This document shows, one piece after another, positions 13,016 through 21,213 of a DNA stretch of 38,396 bases. The translations under genes and the position numbers were made by a program. This DNA comes from Candidatus Zambryskibacteria bacterium RIFCSPLOWO2_12_FULL_39_16 (GTDB taxonomy: Bacteria; Patescibacteriota; Minisyncoccia; Phycocordibacterales; WO2-35-19). Positions within the stretch are counted from its first letter, which is position 1. Every line of letters begins with the position of its first letter. The notes beneath the pieces are model-generated. The model searched no databases. It was not told where the DNA came from and saw only the letters and a list, made by a program, of their open reading frames with translations. The DNA lies in contig MHWS01000013.1 in the NCBI GenBank assembly GCA_001824215.1, positions 1 to 38,396 on the forward strand, written 5' to 3'.

Positions 13016-13978
13016 ATGCAGTTTAAATTTCTATCTAAATATTTCCCGCCGCCGCAATTTTTAAAACCGTCGCATATAGGAGTTTCTTTTTCCGATTTTA
13101 ACATCAAAGCTATTTCGTTTGACAAAACATCAGCCAAACCCCTTTTAAAAAGCGAGATTGTACCGATTGAAAAAGGGTCAATAGTTGCCGGAAATATAGT
13201 TGATATGGAAGAAATTGTGAAAAAACTTTCAGTTGTCAGGAAAAATCTTAATTCACAGTTTGTCTTTTTTGCCATGCCGGACGAACTGGCTTTTGTTTTT
13301 TCTACCTCGGTTTTGGTCGGCTCTAAAGGAGATGCGACAGAGAGTGTCGCATTTGTTATAGAAGAGAATGTACCCCTTTCTTTAAGTGATACCGTTTTTG
13401 ATTTTGTTCCAACCAAAATTGTCCGGTCTGATTTGGAATACAACGCTTCCGTGGTGGTCGCCGCTTGTGTTAAAAAAGAGTTGGAAAAATTCATAGAAGC
13501 GTTTCATAGGGCAGGATTTGAACCAATAGGTTGTATTCACGAATCTCAAGCTATCGCCAATGCTTTGGTGCCAAAAAATTTTTCAGGGACGTTATCCATT
13601 GTTCATGCCAGAAGAAACAGAGTCGGGATTTACTTGATAAAAAATAATCTGGTCTATTTTTCTACTCTAAGGTCTATTCTTGATGAAAATTACAACAAGC
13701 AGTTTTTAGACGAATATGAAAAGTTTTTGGATTATTGTTCGAGATATGATGTAGATAAAAATCAGTCCATAGAATCTGTTTTAATTTGTGGTGAATTTGA
13801 ATATGCAAAAAAAATACTGGAAGCAATAATGAATTCTACAAAACCGATGAAAGATGTAAAATTATCGAATGTTTGGACAAATGTCTTTGAAATAGACAAG
13901 TATTTACCAGACATCCCCTATGAGAAATCCTTAGGCTTTACAGGGTCAATTGGAGCGATTTTATCAGAGGTAGTTTAA
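13016..13978 (+). CDS. pilM: PilM-like type IV pilus assembly protein
   Basis: A 320-residue actin-fold (FtsA/PilM-like) cytoplasmic protein. The first strand pair HIGVSFSDFNIKAISFD, the IVDMEEIVKKLSVVRKNL segment and FVFFAMPDELAFVF follow the PilM layout, and HESQAIANALVP marks the second half. It is followed by two genes with one N-terminal membrane helix each, the order pilM-pilN-pilO, which in type IV pili links the cytoplasmic PilM ring to the inner-membrane alignment complex. The classic ATP-binding phosphate loops are weak. The position in the operon supports the name more than the sequence does. Confidence 0.78.
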   Translation: MQFKFLSKYFPPPQFLKPSHIGVSFSDFNIKAISFDKTSAKPLLKSEIVPIEKGSIVAGNIVDMEEIVKKLSVVRKNLNSQFVFFAMPDELAFVFSTSVLVGSKGDATESVAFVIEENVPLSLSDTVFDFVPTKIVRSDLEYNASVVVAACVKKELEKFIEAFHRAGFEPIGCIHESQAIANALVPKNFSGTLSIVHARRNRVGIYLIKNNLVYFSTLRSILDENYNKQFLDEYEKFLDYCSRYDVDKNQSIESVLICGEFEYAKKILEAIMNSTKPMKDVKLSNVWTNVFEIDKYLPDIPYEKSLGFTGSIGAILSEVV

Positions 13979-13990
13979 ATTTCTAACGGG

Positions 13991-14536
13991 ATGAACCTTT
14001 TGCCAAAAACAGAAAAAGAGATTTTAAAAAAAGGTTTTAAGTCTCGTTTTATAATAATGTTATTGTTTCTTATAGCCACTTCTTTTTTTATTGGTTTCAT
14101 TATGCTTTTGCCTTCCTATCTTCTGACCTCGGGATATTTTTTTGGGACTACGCCGGGGAATAATTATTCGAAGAAAGAAGATGAGGACTCAATTAAAAAA
14201 ATTCTAAATTTACCGACGGAAATAGATTCCAAATTAAAAATTTTTCAATCAAACATTGACAATGTATCAGTAGCGGATTCTTTCAATAAAATTATTGAAC
14301 ATCTCCCTCTCGGGGTAACCCTAAATTCGGTGTCTTTTTCAAGAAACCAAACTGATAAAGAAAAAAAAGGTGTGGCCATCTTGATATCTGGTATGGCTTC
14401 CAACAGAGACTCTTTGGTACTGTTTTCAACGAATTTGAAAGATTCTAATTCGCTCTCTTCGGTTGAGGTACCTGTTTCAAGTTTAACCAGAGATAGAAAC
14501 CTTCCTTTTTCTATGAATATTTTTATTGAAAATTAA
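13991..14536 (+). CDS. pilN: PilN-like type IV pilus assembly membrane protein
   Basis: A 181-residue protein with MNLLPKTEKE at the N-terminus, the short segment PilN uses to bind PilM (compare INLLP), one membrane helix (about residues 21-46), a linker and a periplasm-side alpha/beta domain (LPLGVTLNSVSFSRN...VAILISGMASNRDSLVLFSTNLKDS), the ferredoxin-like fold typical of PilN. It lies 12 bp after pilM and 2 bp before the pilO-like gene. Confidence 0.78.
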   Translation: MNLLPKTEKEILKKGFKSRFIIMLLFLIATSFFIGFIMLLPSYLLTSGYFFGTTPGNNYSKKEDEDSIKKILNLPTEIDSKLKIFQSNIDNVSVADSFNKIIEHLPLGVTLNSVSFSRNQTDKEKKGVAILISGMASNRDSLVLFSTNLKDSNSLSSVEVPVSSLTRDRNLPFSMNIFIEN

Positions 14537-14538
14537 AG

Positions 14539-15063
14539 ATGAATAATTGGGTTCCAAAAAATAAGATTGTAAAATTTGCCGCTGTCACTGCTTTATTTAG
14601 CGTGATTTTATATTTTGGCGGTCTATTTATAGTCTCCGAGAAAATAAAAAAAATAGAGGATGACTATCATAGTACCGAATCAGATTCATATAAAGAAGAA
14701 AAATTCAGAGTCATAAAATCCATAGCTGTAACAAATACAGAACCGATACAGACACTCCAAGATTTTTTTGTTCAAAAGGGTGACGAAGCAAAATTTATAG
14801 ATCAGATAGAAAGTGCCGCTAGGGCTAATGGCATCAAATTTGAGACTAGTTCTATTGATGTTAGCTCAAATCAACCAGACTCATTTAAGGAAGATGTTAA
14901 TGTAAAGATGGCAATAGAAGGCTCTTGGCGAAATGTGATGTATTTTATAGATAAATTAGGGAGAATGCCTTTTGGAGTTTTAGTTCTAGATACCAGTTTA
15001 AATGCAGATACACCCGGTGATTGGTCTGGCTCTGTTGAGTTTATTATTTTCAGAGAAAAATGA
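14539..15063 (+). CDS. pilO: PilO-like type IV pilus assembly membrane protein
   Basis: A 174-residue protein with a single N-terminal helix (about residues 11-31), a coiled-coil stretch and a C-terminal alpha/beta domain: FIDQIESAARANGIKFETSSIDV and VKMAIEGSWRNVMYFIDKLGRMPFGVLVLDTSL. The helix plus the l-x-x-iE-x-A-x-x-x-g-i and G-x-w-x-x-v-x-x-f-i-x-x-l-e pattern fits PilO. It overlaps the next gene by 4 nt. Confidence 0.75.
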   Translation: MNNWVPKNKIVKFAAVTALFSVILYFGGLFIVSEKIKKIEDDYHSTESDSYKEEKFRVIKSIAVTNTEPIQTLQDFFVQKGDEAKFIDQIESAARANGIKFETSSIDVSSNQPDSFKEDVNVKMAIEGSWRNVMYFIDKLGRMPFGVLVLDTSLNADTPGDWSGSVEFIIFREK

Positions 15064-15365
15064 AATTTAATTTTTTAAAACTTAAAAAAGACAATTTACC
15101 GCCGCTAAAATCTTTGCGGCCTCAGATTTTTAATGTTGATTTGTTTTGGTTTGCAAGCCTAGGTTTGGTTTTAGTGATTTTTATAATCACCGCTTTTATT
15201 GGGTTTAAACTTTTTTACTCTCAATATTTTGAAACTTACAAACAATCGGCATCTGGCGAAGATTTTGAAAGTCTCATAAACATAGACAAACTAAAAAGTG
15301 CTATTCAAAAAAGAAGCGATCTCATAAGCAAGCCAGTCTCTTTACCAAAAGACCCTTCGTTATAA
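15060..15365 (+). CDS. Small single-helix membrane protein of the pilus operon
   Basis: A 101-residue protein with a basic N-terminus, one membrane helix (about residues 29-51) and a short outer tail. It overlaps pilO by 4 nt and ends the operon. No family is recognised; it takes the place pilP often holds but is far too short to be PilP and lacks a lipobox. Confidence 0.6.
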   Translation: MKFNFLKLKKDNLPPLKSLRPQIFNVDLFWFASLGLVLVIFIITAFIGFKLFYSQYFETYKQSASGEDFESLINIDKLKSAIQKRSDLISKPVSLPKDPSL

Positions 15366-15391
15366 AATTTTATTTGCGTTGAGTTCTGTAT

Positions 15392-15466
15392 TGGTGCCCT
15401 CGCTAGGAATCGGACCTAGATCTAGAAATTAGAAGTTTCTCGTTCTATCCATTGAACTACGAGGGC
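15392..15466 (-). tRNA. tRNA-Arg (anticodon TCT)
   Basis: Minus strand: acceptor GCCCTCG/CGAGGGC, anticodon stem AGAAA/TTTCT with loop CTTCTAA, T-arm CTAGG-TCCGATT-CCTAG, discriminator A and encoded CCA. Its acceptor and D-arm resemble the tRNA-Arg(GCG) at 9760. It is separated by a single base from tRNA-Val. Confidence 0.96.
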
Positions 15467-15467
15467 A

Positions 15468-15543
15468 TGGTGCACGCTGCAGGGCTCGAACCTGCGGCCT
15501 ATTGTGTGTAAAACAATTGCTCTACCAACTGAGCTAAGCGTGC
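15468..15543 (-). tRNA. tRNA-Val (anticodon TAC)
   Basis: Minus strand: acceptor GCACGCT/AGCGTGC, D-arm GCTC...GAGC, anticodon stem ATTGT/ACAAT with loop TTTACAC, T-arm GCAGG-TTCGAGC-CCTGC, discriminator A and encoded CCA. It forms a two-tRNA unit with tRNA-Arg(TCT). Confidence 0.96.
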
Positions 15544-15634
15544 GTCTCTTATTTATACATTAAAATTTGAATTGCTTCAATGTTGTGGGTGATTGAACTT
15601 GTATAAACTATACTGTGTATGATAAACTCTACTT

Positions 15635-16303
15635 ATGAAAATAGTTGAGAAGGAAAGGGCCAGAACATTACGCAAACAGGGGAAATCCATGAATCAAATC
15701 GTAGAGGAAACTGGTTTTTCCAAAGCCAGTGTTAGTTTTTGGACTAGAGATATTGTTCTTACAAAAGCCCAAAGGAATAAAATTTCTAAAAGAGGCAGAA
15801 GCATTGAATCTATAGAAAAAAGAAGACTAAGTCGTCTTTTCAATATAAACAATAAAAGGAGAGCAATAATTGAAACAGCAAAAAAAGATTTTTCTGATTT
15901 ATCCGCTAGAGATTTAAAGTTAATCGGAGCAATGATTTATTGGGGAGAAGGTGGTAAAACTGGTAATTGGTCTGTTCGTCTTGCCAATAGCGATCCGTTA
16001 ATTATAAAAGTAATGATGAGATTTTTTAGAGAAATATGCAAAGTTCCTGAAAATAAATTTCATGCACATATTCACACGTTTGAAAATGCTGATGTAGAAA
16101 AAACTGAAAAATATTGGTCTGAAATATCTAGAATATCTAGGAAACAATTTTATAAAACATACATAAAACCGAGTATAGCAAGCCTACAAAAAAGAAAAAC
16201 ATTACCCAATGGGACTTTAGATATTTATGTCCATGATACAAAATTATTCCTAACCATTATGGGATGGATTGAAAAGATAAAGGATATATTATTAAAACCA
16301 TGA
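15635..16303 (+). CDS. HTH protein with a LAGLIDADG-like domain (copy 2)
   Basis: A 222-residue homolog of the gene at 9825-10499 with the same plan: an N-terminal helix-turn-helix (GKSMNQIVEETGFSKASVSFWT), IYWGEGGK, LANSDPLIIKVMMRFFR, an exposed H-x-H-x-H strand (FHAHIHTF), YWSEISRISRKQFYKTYIK and a C-terminal IYVHDTKLFLTIMGWIEK. The YWGEG motif with the following N-S-D-P unit suggests a LAGLIDADG-derived nucleic-acid-binding fold; catalytic activity is unproven. It starts 92 bp from the tRNA-Val/tRNA-Arg pair, in the opposite direction, and its stop overlaps the next start by 4 nt. GTATAAACTATAC lies upstream as a possible operator. Confidence 0.72.
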   Translation: MKIVEKERARTLRKQGKSMNQIVEETGFSKASVSFWTRDIVLTKAQRNKISKRGRSIESIEKRRLSRLFNINNKRRAIIETAKKDFSDLSARDLKLIGAMIYWGEGGKTGNWSVRLANSDPLIIKVMMRFFREICKVPENKFHAHIHTFENADVEKTEKYWSEISRISRKQFYKTYIKPSIASLQKRKTLPNGTLDIYVHDTKLFLTIMGWIEKIKDILLKP

Positions 16304-17097
16304 AAATAGATATTTTGTACGAAGATGAATACATTTTGGCCTTAGACAAACCTTCGGGGCTTTTGGTGCATGCTGACGGCCGGAGCAAAGAGCCAACTTT
16401 GGTAGATTGGATAAATGAAAATTATCCTGATTTGAAAGGAGTGGGGGAGGAGCAAACTTTGCAGAGTGGAGAAAAAGTAAGAAGGCCTGGCATTGTACAT
16501 CGGCTGGATAAAGAGACCAGTGGAGTGATTATCGTAGCCAAGACGAAAGAAGCCCATCAATTTTTTAAGGAGCAATTTAAAAGCAGAAATGTAGAAAAAA
16601 TTTATAATGCAGTTGTTTGGGGAAACTTCAACCCTTCGATTTCGCTCAGGGCAGGAGAAATTTCAGGAGTGATAAATAAGCCAATCGGTAAAAGTGCTGG
16701 GGATTTTAGGAGATGGTCAGCGGAGCATGGCGCGAAAGGGGAGATGAGAGAAGCTGTTACAGAATACAAAGTTCTTGCCCAGCGAAGCTTTAGCGAAGTT
16801 GGGTTAGCTCAAGGTGAAGCTTCAGAAAATAAACTTGCCTATCTTGAAATCAGGCCAAAAACTGGTAGAACGCACCAAATAAGGGTGCATTTAAAATCAA
16901 TTTCACATCCTGTTGTTTGCGATAAGCTTTATGCTCCCAATAAAATCTGCGATGAAAAAGAATGTCTAGGATTCAATCGTATGGCTTTGCACGCTCTTTC
17001 AATAAAATTAGAGCTTCCGAACCACACTCATATAAAAATAGAGTCTCCCTTGCCTCCTGAATTTGAAAGGGCTCAAAAACTTTTGAAAAATGGCTGA
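16300..17097 (+). CDS. RluA-family rRNA/tRNA pseudouridine synthase
   Basis: A 265-residue pseudouridine synthase of the RluA/RluD class, which isomerises uridines in rRNA or tRNA. Motifs: YILALDKPSGLLVHAD, the catalytic loop HRLDKETSG with its essential Asp (about residues 68-76), and the C-terminal LEIRPKTGRTHQIRVHL and HPVVCDKLY. No S4 domain is present. Two stretches are inserted relative to family members: FNPSISLRAGE and LAQRSFSEVGLAQGEA, both encoded by repeat-like DNA. It overlaps the HTH gene by 4 nt. The target site cannot be told from sequence. Confidence 0.93.
   Translation: MKIDILYEDEYILALDKPSGLLVHADGRSKEPTLVDWINENYPDLKGVGEEQTLQSGEKVRRPGIVHRLDKETSGVIIVAKTKEAHQFFKEQFKSRNVEKIYNAVVWGNFNPSISLRAGEISGVINKPIGKSAGDFRRWSAEHGAKGEMREAVTEYKVLAQRSFSEVGLAQGEASENKLAYLEIRPKTGRTHQIRVHLKSISHPVVCDKLYAPNKICDEKECLGFNRMALHALSIKLELPNHTHIKIESPLPPEFERAQKLLKNG
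16629..16655. repeat. Repeat-like insertion 1 in the pseudouridine synthase gene
   Basis: CAACCCTTCGATTTCGCTCA followed by GGGCAGG, with CCCT/AGGG arms, in frame and encoding FNPSISLRAG. The sequence type resembles dispersed bacterial palindromic elements. Confidence 0.5.
16777..16804. repeat. Repeat-like insertion 2 in the pseudouridine synthase gene
   Basis: CCCA/TGGG outer arms with AGCGAAGC...TTAGCGAAG inside, in frame and encoding the QRSFSEVG peptide. Confidence 0.55.
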
Positions 17098-17104
17098 AAA
17101 CTGA

Positions 17105-17110
17105 TAAGAT
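17105..17110 (+). promoter_or_regulatory. Extended -10 for a leaderless ileS mRNA
   Basis: TGA-TAAGAT ends 6 nt before the ATG at 17117. It lies just after the stop of the pseudouridine synthase gene, so ileS may also be read from upstream. Confidence 0.4.
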
Positions 17111-17116
17111 AAGCTT

Positions 17117-20100
17117 ATGGCGGAGCAAGATAAAAATACTAATCCCCAACCTGGTAAAAGCAAAATTGCCGAAAGAGAAGAAGAAATTCTGAAATTTTGG
17201 CAAGAAAACAGGATTTTTGAAAAAAGCTTGGAAAAGCCAGCGCCTAAAGGCGAATTCGTTTTTTATGAAGGACCACCAACCGCCAATGGCAAACCAGGCA
17301 TTCATCATTTGGAAGCCAGAGCTTTTAAAGATATTATTCCTCGCTACAAGACTATGCGCGGATACCACGTACGTCGCAAAGGAGGTTGGGACACCCATGG
17401 TCTACCGGTTGAACTTCAAGTGGAAAAAGAGCTAGGGCTCAAATCAAAAAAAGAAATAGAAAGTTATGGCATTGCTGAATTCAACAAAAAATGCAGAGAA
17501 AGCGTCTGGGAATATTTGGATGTTTGGAATAAATTTACCAAAAGGATTGGTTTTTGGCTGGATCAGGAAAACCCATATGTTACTTACGAAAATTATTACA
17601 TTGAAGCGGTCTGGAATATTCTAAAAAAAGTTGAGAAAAGAAAACTCCTTTATAAAGACTATAAGGTAGTGCCGTGGTGCCCGCGTTGTGGCACAGGTCT
17701 TTCAAGCCATGAATTGGCCCAAGGGTATGAAGATGTGAAAGATTTATCAATAACTATAAAATTTAAAATTATCGGAGAAAAAAATACTTATTTTCTCGCT
17801 TGGACAACAACACCTTGGACACTGCCGGGGAATGTTGCTCTTGCAGTGGGTAAAAATATTGATTATGTGAAAATAAAAATCGGGGAAGAATTTTTGATTT
17901 TAGCAAAATCTCGTTTGTCTATAATTAGTGGGGATTATAAAGTTGTTGAGGAAATGAAAGGTAAAAATCTTCTAGATCTAGAATATGAACCCCTTTATCC
18001 ATATTTGCAAAAAAATCTTCCAGAATCTGAAAAAGGAAAACTATCAAAAGCTTTCAAAGTTTATAATGCCGATTTTGTGACCACTGAAGATGGCACAGGA
18101 GTTGTCCATACTGCTGTCATGTATGGGCAAGACGACTTTGTGTTGGGAAATGAAATAGATTTGCCCAAGGTCCATATGGTAAATCCAGACGGGACTTTTA
18201 AAAATGATATGGATTTTATGTCCGGCAGATTCGTTAAAGAAAAAGATGAAAAAGGAAAACCTACTCTTGATGTAGATATTATTGAAGATTTGAAGAAGAA
18301 AGGATTTTATTTTCATAGCGAACCATATAAACACTCATACCCATTTTGCTGGCGTTGTCATACTCCCCTTATCTATTACGCTCGAGACTCTTGGTATATA
18401 AAAATGTCCAGTTTACGTAATGAACTTGTCGGAGAAAATGAAAGCATAAATTGGGTACCGGCCCATATAAAAGAAGGGCGATTTGGAGAATGGCTTCGGG
18501 AAATAAAAGATTGGGCAATCTCTCGTGAGCGCTATTGGGGAACTCCTCTTCCTATTTGGCAAAATCAGGAAGGCAAAAATTTTGTGATTGGGAGTATTGA
18601 TGAGCTGAAAAAATACACTAAAAAATCCGGTAATAAATATTTTGTGATGCGGCATGGGGAAGCCCAACATAACGTATTGAATTCGGTAAGCAGTGTATCC
18701 GATTTTCCTCATCATTTGACCGAAAAAGGAAAAGAACAGACTACTACCGCTGCTAAAAAATTAAAAAGTAAAAAAATAGATGTTATCTTTTGTTCTCCTT
18801 TTCTGAGAACAAAAGAAACTGCCCAGATTGTTGCTAAGGAAATCGGTTTTCCTGAAGACAAGATTGAGTACGACGACAGAATCAGAGAATTGGGCTATGG
18901 AGATTTTCACTTAAAATCTGTTGATGATTTTCTAAAATATGAAGAATCTGACATGCATAATTTTGATGCTAAGTTGCCGAATGGAGAAAGTTATCAAGAT
19001 GCAAAAAACAGAATCGGGGATTTTATCACTTCAATAGACGCCAAATATAAAAGCAAGAACATATTGATAGTAGCCCATGGAATATTTCACGAAGTTTTCC
19101 CAGGGATATTGGAGGGTGCAGATGCAAAAAAATCAAAGTATTTTATGGACACTATCACTCCTGAAATCGGAGGGGTCTATGAATATTCTTTTGCTTCTTT
19201 GCCTCACAACGAAAATTATGAACTTGATTTGCACAAACCTTTTATTGATCAAGTTGAACTAGAAGATGAAAAGAGAAATAAGCTTACAAGAATAAAAGAA
19301 GTATTAGACGTATGGTTTGATTCTGGGGCGATGCCTTTTGCTCAGGATGGATTAAAATCAGAAAAAGAAATTCAGTATCCGGCAGATTTTATTTCTGAAG
19401 CAGTCGATCAGACAAGAGGTTGGTTTTATACACTGCATGCCATAGGAGTACTTATGGAAAGAGGCAGATCTTTCAAAAATGTTATTTGTCTGGGGCATAT
19501 TCTTGATGTAAACGGCAAGAAAATGTCCAAATCTCTCGGTAATATTGTAGACCCGTGGCTTATGATTGATAAATATGGGGCAGACGCTTTACGCATGTGG
19601 ATGTATACAGTCAATCAGCCGGGGGATTCTAAAAATTTTGACGAGAAAACAGTTGATGAAGTCGTGAAAAAAGTATTTAACTTATCTTCAAACATCCTTT
19701 CTTTTTACGATTTATACAAAGATGAAGGTGTAAAACCGCATGATAATAGCAATCATATTCTAGATAAATGGATTTTAACTCGCTTAGATTTGCTTATTAA
19801 AGAAGGGGCAGAGTCGCTGGACACTTTTGAGGTGTTTGAAGCCGCAAGAGCTATACGAGATTTTGTTGGAGATTTTTCTACTTGGTATATCCGCCGTTCC
19901 AGAGACAGATTTAAATCGGAAGATATAAAAGATAAAAATAATGCTCTTGCTACCACCCATTTTGTTTTACTAGAACTGGCTAAATATATGGCACCATTCA
20001 TGCCATTTTTTGCCGAACATATATATCTTAAATTGAAATCTGAAAATGACCCAGGGAGCGTCCATCTTTGTGATTGGCCTAAAATTTTAAGATCCGACGA

Positions 20101-20584
20101 GAAAATTTTAAATAATATGGAAGAAACGAGAAAAATTGTATCTTTGGCCTTGAAAAAAAGAATGATAGCAGGGATAAAAGTGAGACAACCGCTCAGAAGT
20201 CTAAAAATTAAAAGTGAAAGGTTAAAAAGTGGAAAAGAGTATTTTGAACTTATAAAAGACGAAGTGAATGTAAAGGAAATATTATTTGATCAAAATATGG
20301 AAGGGGAGGTGGAACTTGATACTGAGGTTACTCCAGAATTACAGAAAGAGGGGAATGCCAGGGATTTTATTAGGGCGATTCAAGAACTTCGTAAAAATAA
20401 AAATCTAACACCTTCTGATATTATAGAGATTTTAATCGAAACGGATGAAACGGGAAAAGGATTTTTGGACTCTGTCTCTAAAGAAATAAAAAAACCGACA
20501 AATGTAAGCGATTTTGTATTTCAAGAAAATAACGGAGAAATTTTGAAGATAGATGGAATGGTATTTAAGATAAGTATAAAATAG
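17117..20584 (+). CDS. ileS: Isoleucyl-tRNA synthetase with an inserted histidine-phosphatase domain
   Basis: A class I synthetase of 1155 residues charging tRNA-Ile. HIGH-like motif GKPGIHH near residue 62, zinc-site-like CPRC near 187 and FCWRC near 410, ISRERYWGTPLPIW near 480, DVWFDSGAMPFAQ, and KMSKS at 802-806. The ELDLHKPFID and ISRERYWGT pattern marks the eukaryote-like type 2 IleRS. Between these two lies an insertion (about 508-700) that is a complete histidine phosphatase (phosphoglycerate-mutase-like) domain: RHGE at 512-515, SPFLRTKETA, RELGYGDF and VAHG at 652-655, so all catalytic residues are kept. The mRNA may be leaderless (TGATAAGAT ends 6 nt before the ATG). recO follows after 2 bp. 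Confidence 0.96.
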   Translation: MAEQDKNTNPQPGKSKIAEREEEILKFWQENRIFEKSLEKPAPKGEFVFYEGPPTANGKPGIHHLEARAFKDIIPRYKTMRGYHVRRKGGWDTHGLPVELQVEKELGLKSKKEIESYGIAEFNKKCRESVWEYLDVWNKFTKRIGFWLDQENPYVTYENYYIEAVWNILKKVEKRKLLYKDYKVVPWCPRCGTGLSSHELAQGYEDVKDLSITIKFKIIGEKNTYFLAWTTTPWTLPGNVALAVGKNIDYVKIKIGEEFLILAKSRLSIISGDYKVVEEMKGKNLLDLEYEPLYPYLQKNLPESEKGKLSKAFKVYNADFVTTEDGTGVVHTAVMYGQDDFVLGNEIDLPKVHMVNPDGTFKNDMDFMSGRFVKEKDEKGKPTLDVDIIEDLKKKGFYFHSEPYKHSYPFCWRCHTPLIYYARDSWYIKMSSLRNELVGENESINWVPAHIKEGRFGEWLREIKDWAISRERYWGTPLPIWQNQEGKNFVIGSIDELKKYTKKSGNKYFVMRHGEAQHNVLNSVSSVSDFPHHLTEKGKEQTTTAAKKLKSKKIDVIFCSPFLRTKETAQIVAKEIGFPEDKIEYDDRIRELGYGDFHLKSVDDFLKYEESDMHNFDAKLPNGESYQDAKNRIGDFITSIDAKYKSKNILIVAHGIFHEVFPGILEGADAKKSKYFMDTITPEIGGVYEYSFASLPHNENYELDLHKPFIDQVELEDEKRNKLTRIKEVLDVWFDSGAMPFAQDGLKSEKEIQYPADFISEAVDQTRGWFYTLHAIGVLMERGRSFKNVICLGHILDVNGKKMSKSLGNIVDPWLMIDKYGADALRMWMYTVNQPGDSKNFDEKTVDEVVKKVFNLSSNILSFYDLYKDEGVKPHDNSNHILDKWILTRLDLLIKEGAESLDTFEVFEAARAIRDFVGDFSTWYIRRSRDRFKSEDIKDKNNALATTHFVLLELAKYMAPFMPFFAEHIYLKLKSENDPGSVHLCDWPKILRSDEKILNNMEETRKIVSLALKKRMIAGIKVRQPLRSLKIKSERLKSGKEYFELIKDEVNVKEILFDQNMEGEVELDTEVTPELQKEGNARDFIRAIQELRKNKNLTPSDIIEILIETDETGKGFLDSVSKEIKKPTNVSDFVFQENNGEILKIDGMVFKISIK

Positions 20585-20586
20585 TT

Positions 20587-21189
20587 ATGTATCGTAAGCA
20601 TCATACTAGAGGCATTATTATTTCTAGTCAAATTGAAGGCAATGACAGCAGGCGGATAAATATATTTACTGAAAGTTTTGGGCTTCTAAGTACGAGAGTG
20701 CAAGGAGCTAGAAATATCCACTCCAAATTGCGAGGAGGATCTCAGGACTTTTCATTTGGCGAATTTTCTCTGGTCCACGGCAAGAGTGGTTGGCGGGTGG
20801 TTAGTGTCAGAGCGGAGATAAATTACTTTGAAGCTTTTAGAGACTCTCCTCCCAAACTTAAAATTGCCGGCAATATCCTTAGTTTGATTAAAAAATTGGT
20901 TGCCGAAGAAGCTCGCCCGACCGAGTCATTCGGGCAGGTAAAAACACCACTTTTCTCCGTTGTTTCAATTTTTTTTGATTTTTTAGTGTCAGCCAAAGAA
21001 CAGGATATCGCTTTGGCGGAATGCCTGACTCTTGTGAGAATACTGCATATTTTGGGTTATATGAAGCACGATCCGGAACTTTTAATCCCGATGTCTTATT
21101 CGGAGATAAACATAAAAGATTTGGAAATGATTACTCCGAAAAGATCAAAAATGATTGAGCTGATCAACGAATCCCTCAAAGCCACTTAA
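20587..21189 (+). CDS. recO: DNA repair protein RecO
   Basis: RecO loads RecA on SSB-covered DNA together with RecR. The N-terminal OB fold reads HHTRGIIISSQIEGNDSRRINIFTESFGLLSTRVQGARN, matching the family pattern from r-x-x-g-i-v-L to G-k-x-x-x-x-a-x-G-v-r. The 200-residue length is below the usual 230-250, with a shortened helical C-terminal half and no zinc-type cysteines. EEARPTESFGQV around residue 112 comes from a palindrome insertion. It lies 2 bp after ileS, so they are co-transcribed. Confidence 0.85.
   Translation: MYRKHHTRGIIISSQIEGNDSRRINIFTESFGLLSTRVQGARNIHSKLRGGSQDFSFGEFSLVHGKSGWRVVSVRAEINYFEAFRDSPPKLKIAGNILSLIKKLVAEEARPTESFGQVKTPLFSVVSIFFDFLVSAKEQDIALAECLTLVRILHILGYMKHDPELLIPMSYSEINIKDLEMITPKRSKMIELINESLKAT
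20911..20938. repeat. Palindromic insertion in recO
   Basis: GCCCGA (20915-20920) and TCGGGC (20930-20935) pair perfectly; the block is in frame and encodes ARPTESFGQ. Confidence 0.55.
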
Positions 21190-21201
21190 ATTGTGCTGTG
21201 A

Positions 21202-21207
21202 TATAAT
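21202..21207 (+). promoter_or_regulatory. Extended -10 for a leaderless surface-protein mRNA
   Basis: TGA-TATAAT (TG at 21199-21200), a perfect extended -10, ends 6 nt before the ATG at 21214. Confidence 0.6.
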
Positions 21208-21213
21208 GTTGTG

